In this document: positions 63,195 through 64,000 of the stretch, piece by piece
How positions within the stretch are numbered: the first letter of the stretch is position 1
Layout of the letters: the number at the start of each line of letters is the position of its first letter
Source of the DNA: Mixophyes australis
Lineage: Eukaryota; Chordata; Amphibia; Anura; Limnodynastidae
Length of the DNA: 64,000 bases
Assembly: GCA_036250195.1 (NCBI GenBank)
Contig: JAVHZZ010000062.1
Coordinates: 606,856-670,855 of the forward strand
Reading direction: 5' to 3'
Program-made: the position numbers and the translations under genes
Notes under the pieces: generated by a model
The model's database searches: none
What the model was told of the DNA's origin: nothing
The model's input: only the letters and a program-made list of their open reading frames with translations

Positions 63195-64000
63195 GCCCAC
63201 AATTATCAACTTTCTAAGTCTTTCTGAGCACGAGAAATCGCGAAATATAGTCATTTCTTCATTGCCGTCCAAAAACAACGCTTTTTTTGCATTTCTGTCT
63301 CACTTTCTCTTGTAAACAATGATTTACATCAATCCTTTTACATAATTCTTGTTTCTCATGACATTTCTAACATTGCCCACAATTATCAACTTTCTAAGTC
63401 TTTCTGAGCAGGAGAAATCGCAAAACATAGTCATTTCTTCATTGCCGTCCAAAAACAACGCTTTTTTGCATTCCTGTCTCACTTTCTCTTAGAAACAATG
63501 ATTTACATCAATCCTTTTACATAATTCTTGTTTCTCATGACATTTCTAACATTGCCCACAATTATCAACTTTCTAAGTATTTCTGAGCAGGAGAAATCGC
63601 AAAACATAGTCATTTCTTCATTGCCGTCCAAAAACAACGCTTTTTTGCATTCCTGTCTCACTTTCTCTTAGAAACAATGATTTACATCAATCCTTTTACA
63701 TAATTCTTGTTTCTCATGACATTTCTAACATTGCCCACAATTATCAACTTTCTAAGTCTTTCTGAGCAGGAGAAATCGCAAAACATAGTCATTTCTTCAT
63801 TGCCGTCCAAAAACAACGCTTTTTTGCATTCCTGTCTCACTTTCTCTTAGAAACAATGATTTACATCAATCCTTTTACATAATTCTTATTTCTCATGACA
63901 TTTCTAACATTGCCCACAATTATCAACTTTCTAAGTCTTTCTGAGCACGAGAAATTGCAAAACATAGTCATTTCTTCATTGCCGTACAAAAACAACGCTT
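63195..64000. repeat. Start of the next right-family unit, cut by the window end
   Basis: The order is C7-A-N-O and then the first 89 bases of F. F is recognised by C37, T45 and A75. The array evidently continues beyond the window. Confidence 0.88.

Larger units (their letters stand above)
1..64000. repeat. 179-bp satellite DNA array filling the whole window
   Basis: Every base belongs to a head-to-tail tandem repeat with a 179-bp unit beginning GCCCACAATT. Monomer starts were followed from base 1 to base 63912 with no gap, inversion or foreign insertion. Seventeen monomers are 180 bp (13 with an extra T in the T6 run, 4 with a T inserted after base 37) and nine are 178 bp (one A lost). These account exactly for the total of 357 complete monomers. 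Monomers differ mostly at a small set of recurrent diagnostic sites, with few private substitutions, so the array is young or well homogenised. The length is close to one nucleosome plus linker, as in many centromeric satellites; that role is inferred. All reading frames are closed at short intervals, and 179 is not a multiple of three, so the array is not coding. Confidence 0.98.

Noticed and set aside
1..64000. CRISPR array
   Set aside because: The repeats are 179 bp and contiguous, with no unique spacers and no cas genes.
1..64000. CENP-B box or other known centromere protein site
   Set aside because: I looked for TTCG followed by four bases, A, two bases and CGGG on both strands of the consensus and the J variant (which has TTCG at 64-67). 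The CGGG part is absent.

Overview
The whole 64,000-base window is one uninterrupted satellite DNA array. I find no gene, RNA gene, transposon insertion, inversion or unique sequence. The unit is a monomer of about 179 bp, about 34% GC in its consensus (61 of 179 bases), always in the same orientation. I number it from the G of GCCCACAATT, and the first base of the window is monomer base 1. Phasing gives 357 complete monomers plus an 89-base partial one at 63912-64000. The arithmetic closes: 357 x 179, plus 17 monomers of 180 bp, minus 9 monomers of 178 bp, equals 63,911. An array this long and homogeneous points to eukaryotic centromeric, pericentromeric or other heterochromatic DNA. I cannot name the organism, and the monomer does not match a satellite I can recall.

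Monomers fall into recurrent classes, named here by letter (class-defining bases in brackets). A is the majority class [37G 45C 48A 52C 67A 75C 99C 117A-118G]. C differs at six sites [37C 48G 52T 99T 117G-118T]; C7 is C with seven Ts instead of six, 180 bp. D [45T, 117G-118T]. E [37C 45T]. F [37C 45T 75A, 117G-118T]. G [37C 45T 99T, 117G-118T, 129C]. H [33T 102T]. I [45T 75A, one A lost from the A5 run, 99T, 117G-118T, 178 bp]. J [67G]. K [75A, often 153T]. L [T inserted after base 37, 180 bp]. M [162T]. N [26A]. O [156A]. P [126A]. Q [52G]. X [37C only].

The order of classes repeats, so this is a higher-order repeat (HOR) array with several levels. 1-13782 (77 monomers) is a left family built from J, K, L, H, D, I, Q and C7, with local 10-monomer and 4-monomer repeats. 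13783-28999 is a tandem pair of large blocks of 41 and 44 monomers. Each consists of a left-family half and a 25- or 26-monomer HOR. The 26-monomer HOR (4654 bp) is then repeated once more at 29000-33653. 33654-64000 is a right family in which the start motif C7-A-N-(O)-F recurs at 33833, 41352, 44217, 49230, 51200, 55318 and 63195, giving units of 42, 16, 28, 11, 23 and 44 monomers.

The 26-monomer HOR looks like a chimera of the two families, joined inside a hybrid H/C monomer. Hybrid monomers elsewhere often coincide with the loss of one monomer, as expected for in-register unequal recombination. No genes act together here; what the window records is how a satellite array expands, contracts and mixes. 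All class calls were made by eye, so exact counts of private substitutions are approximate.
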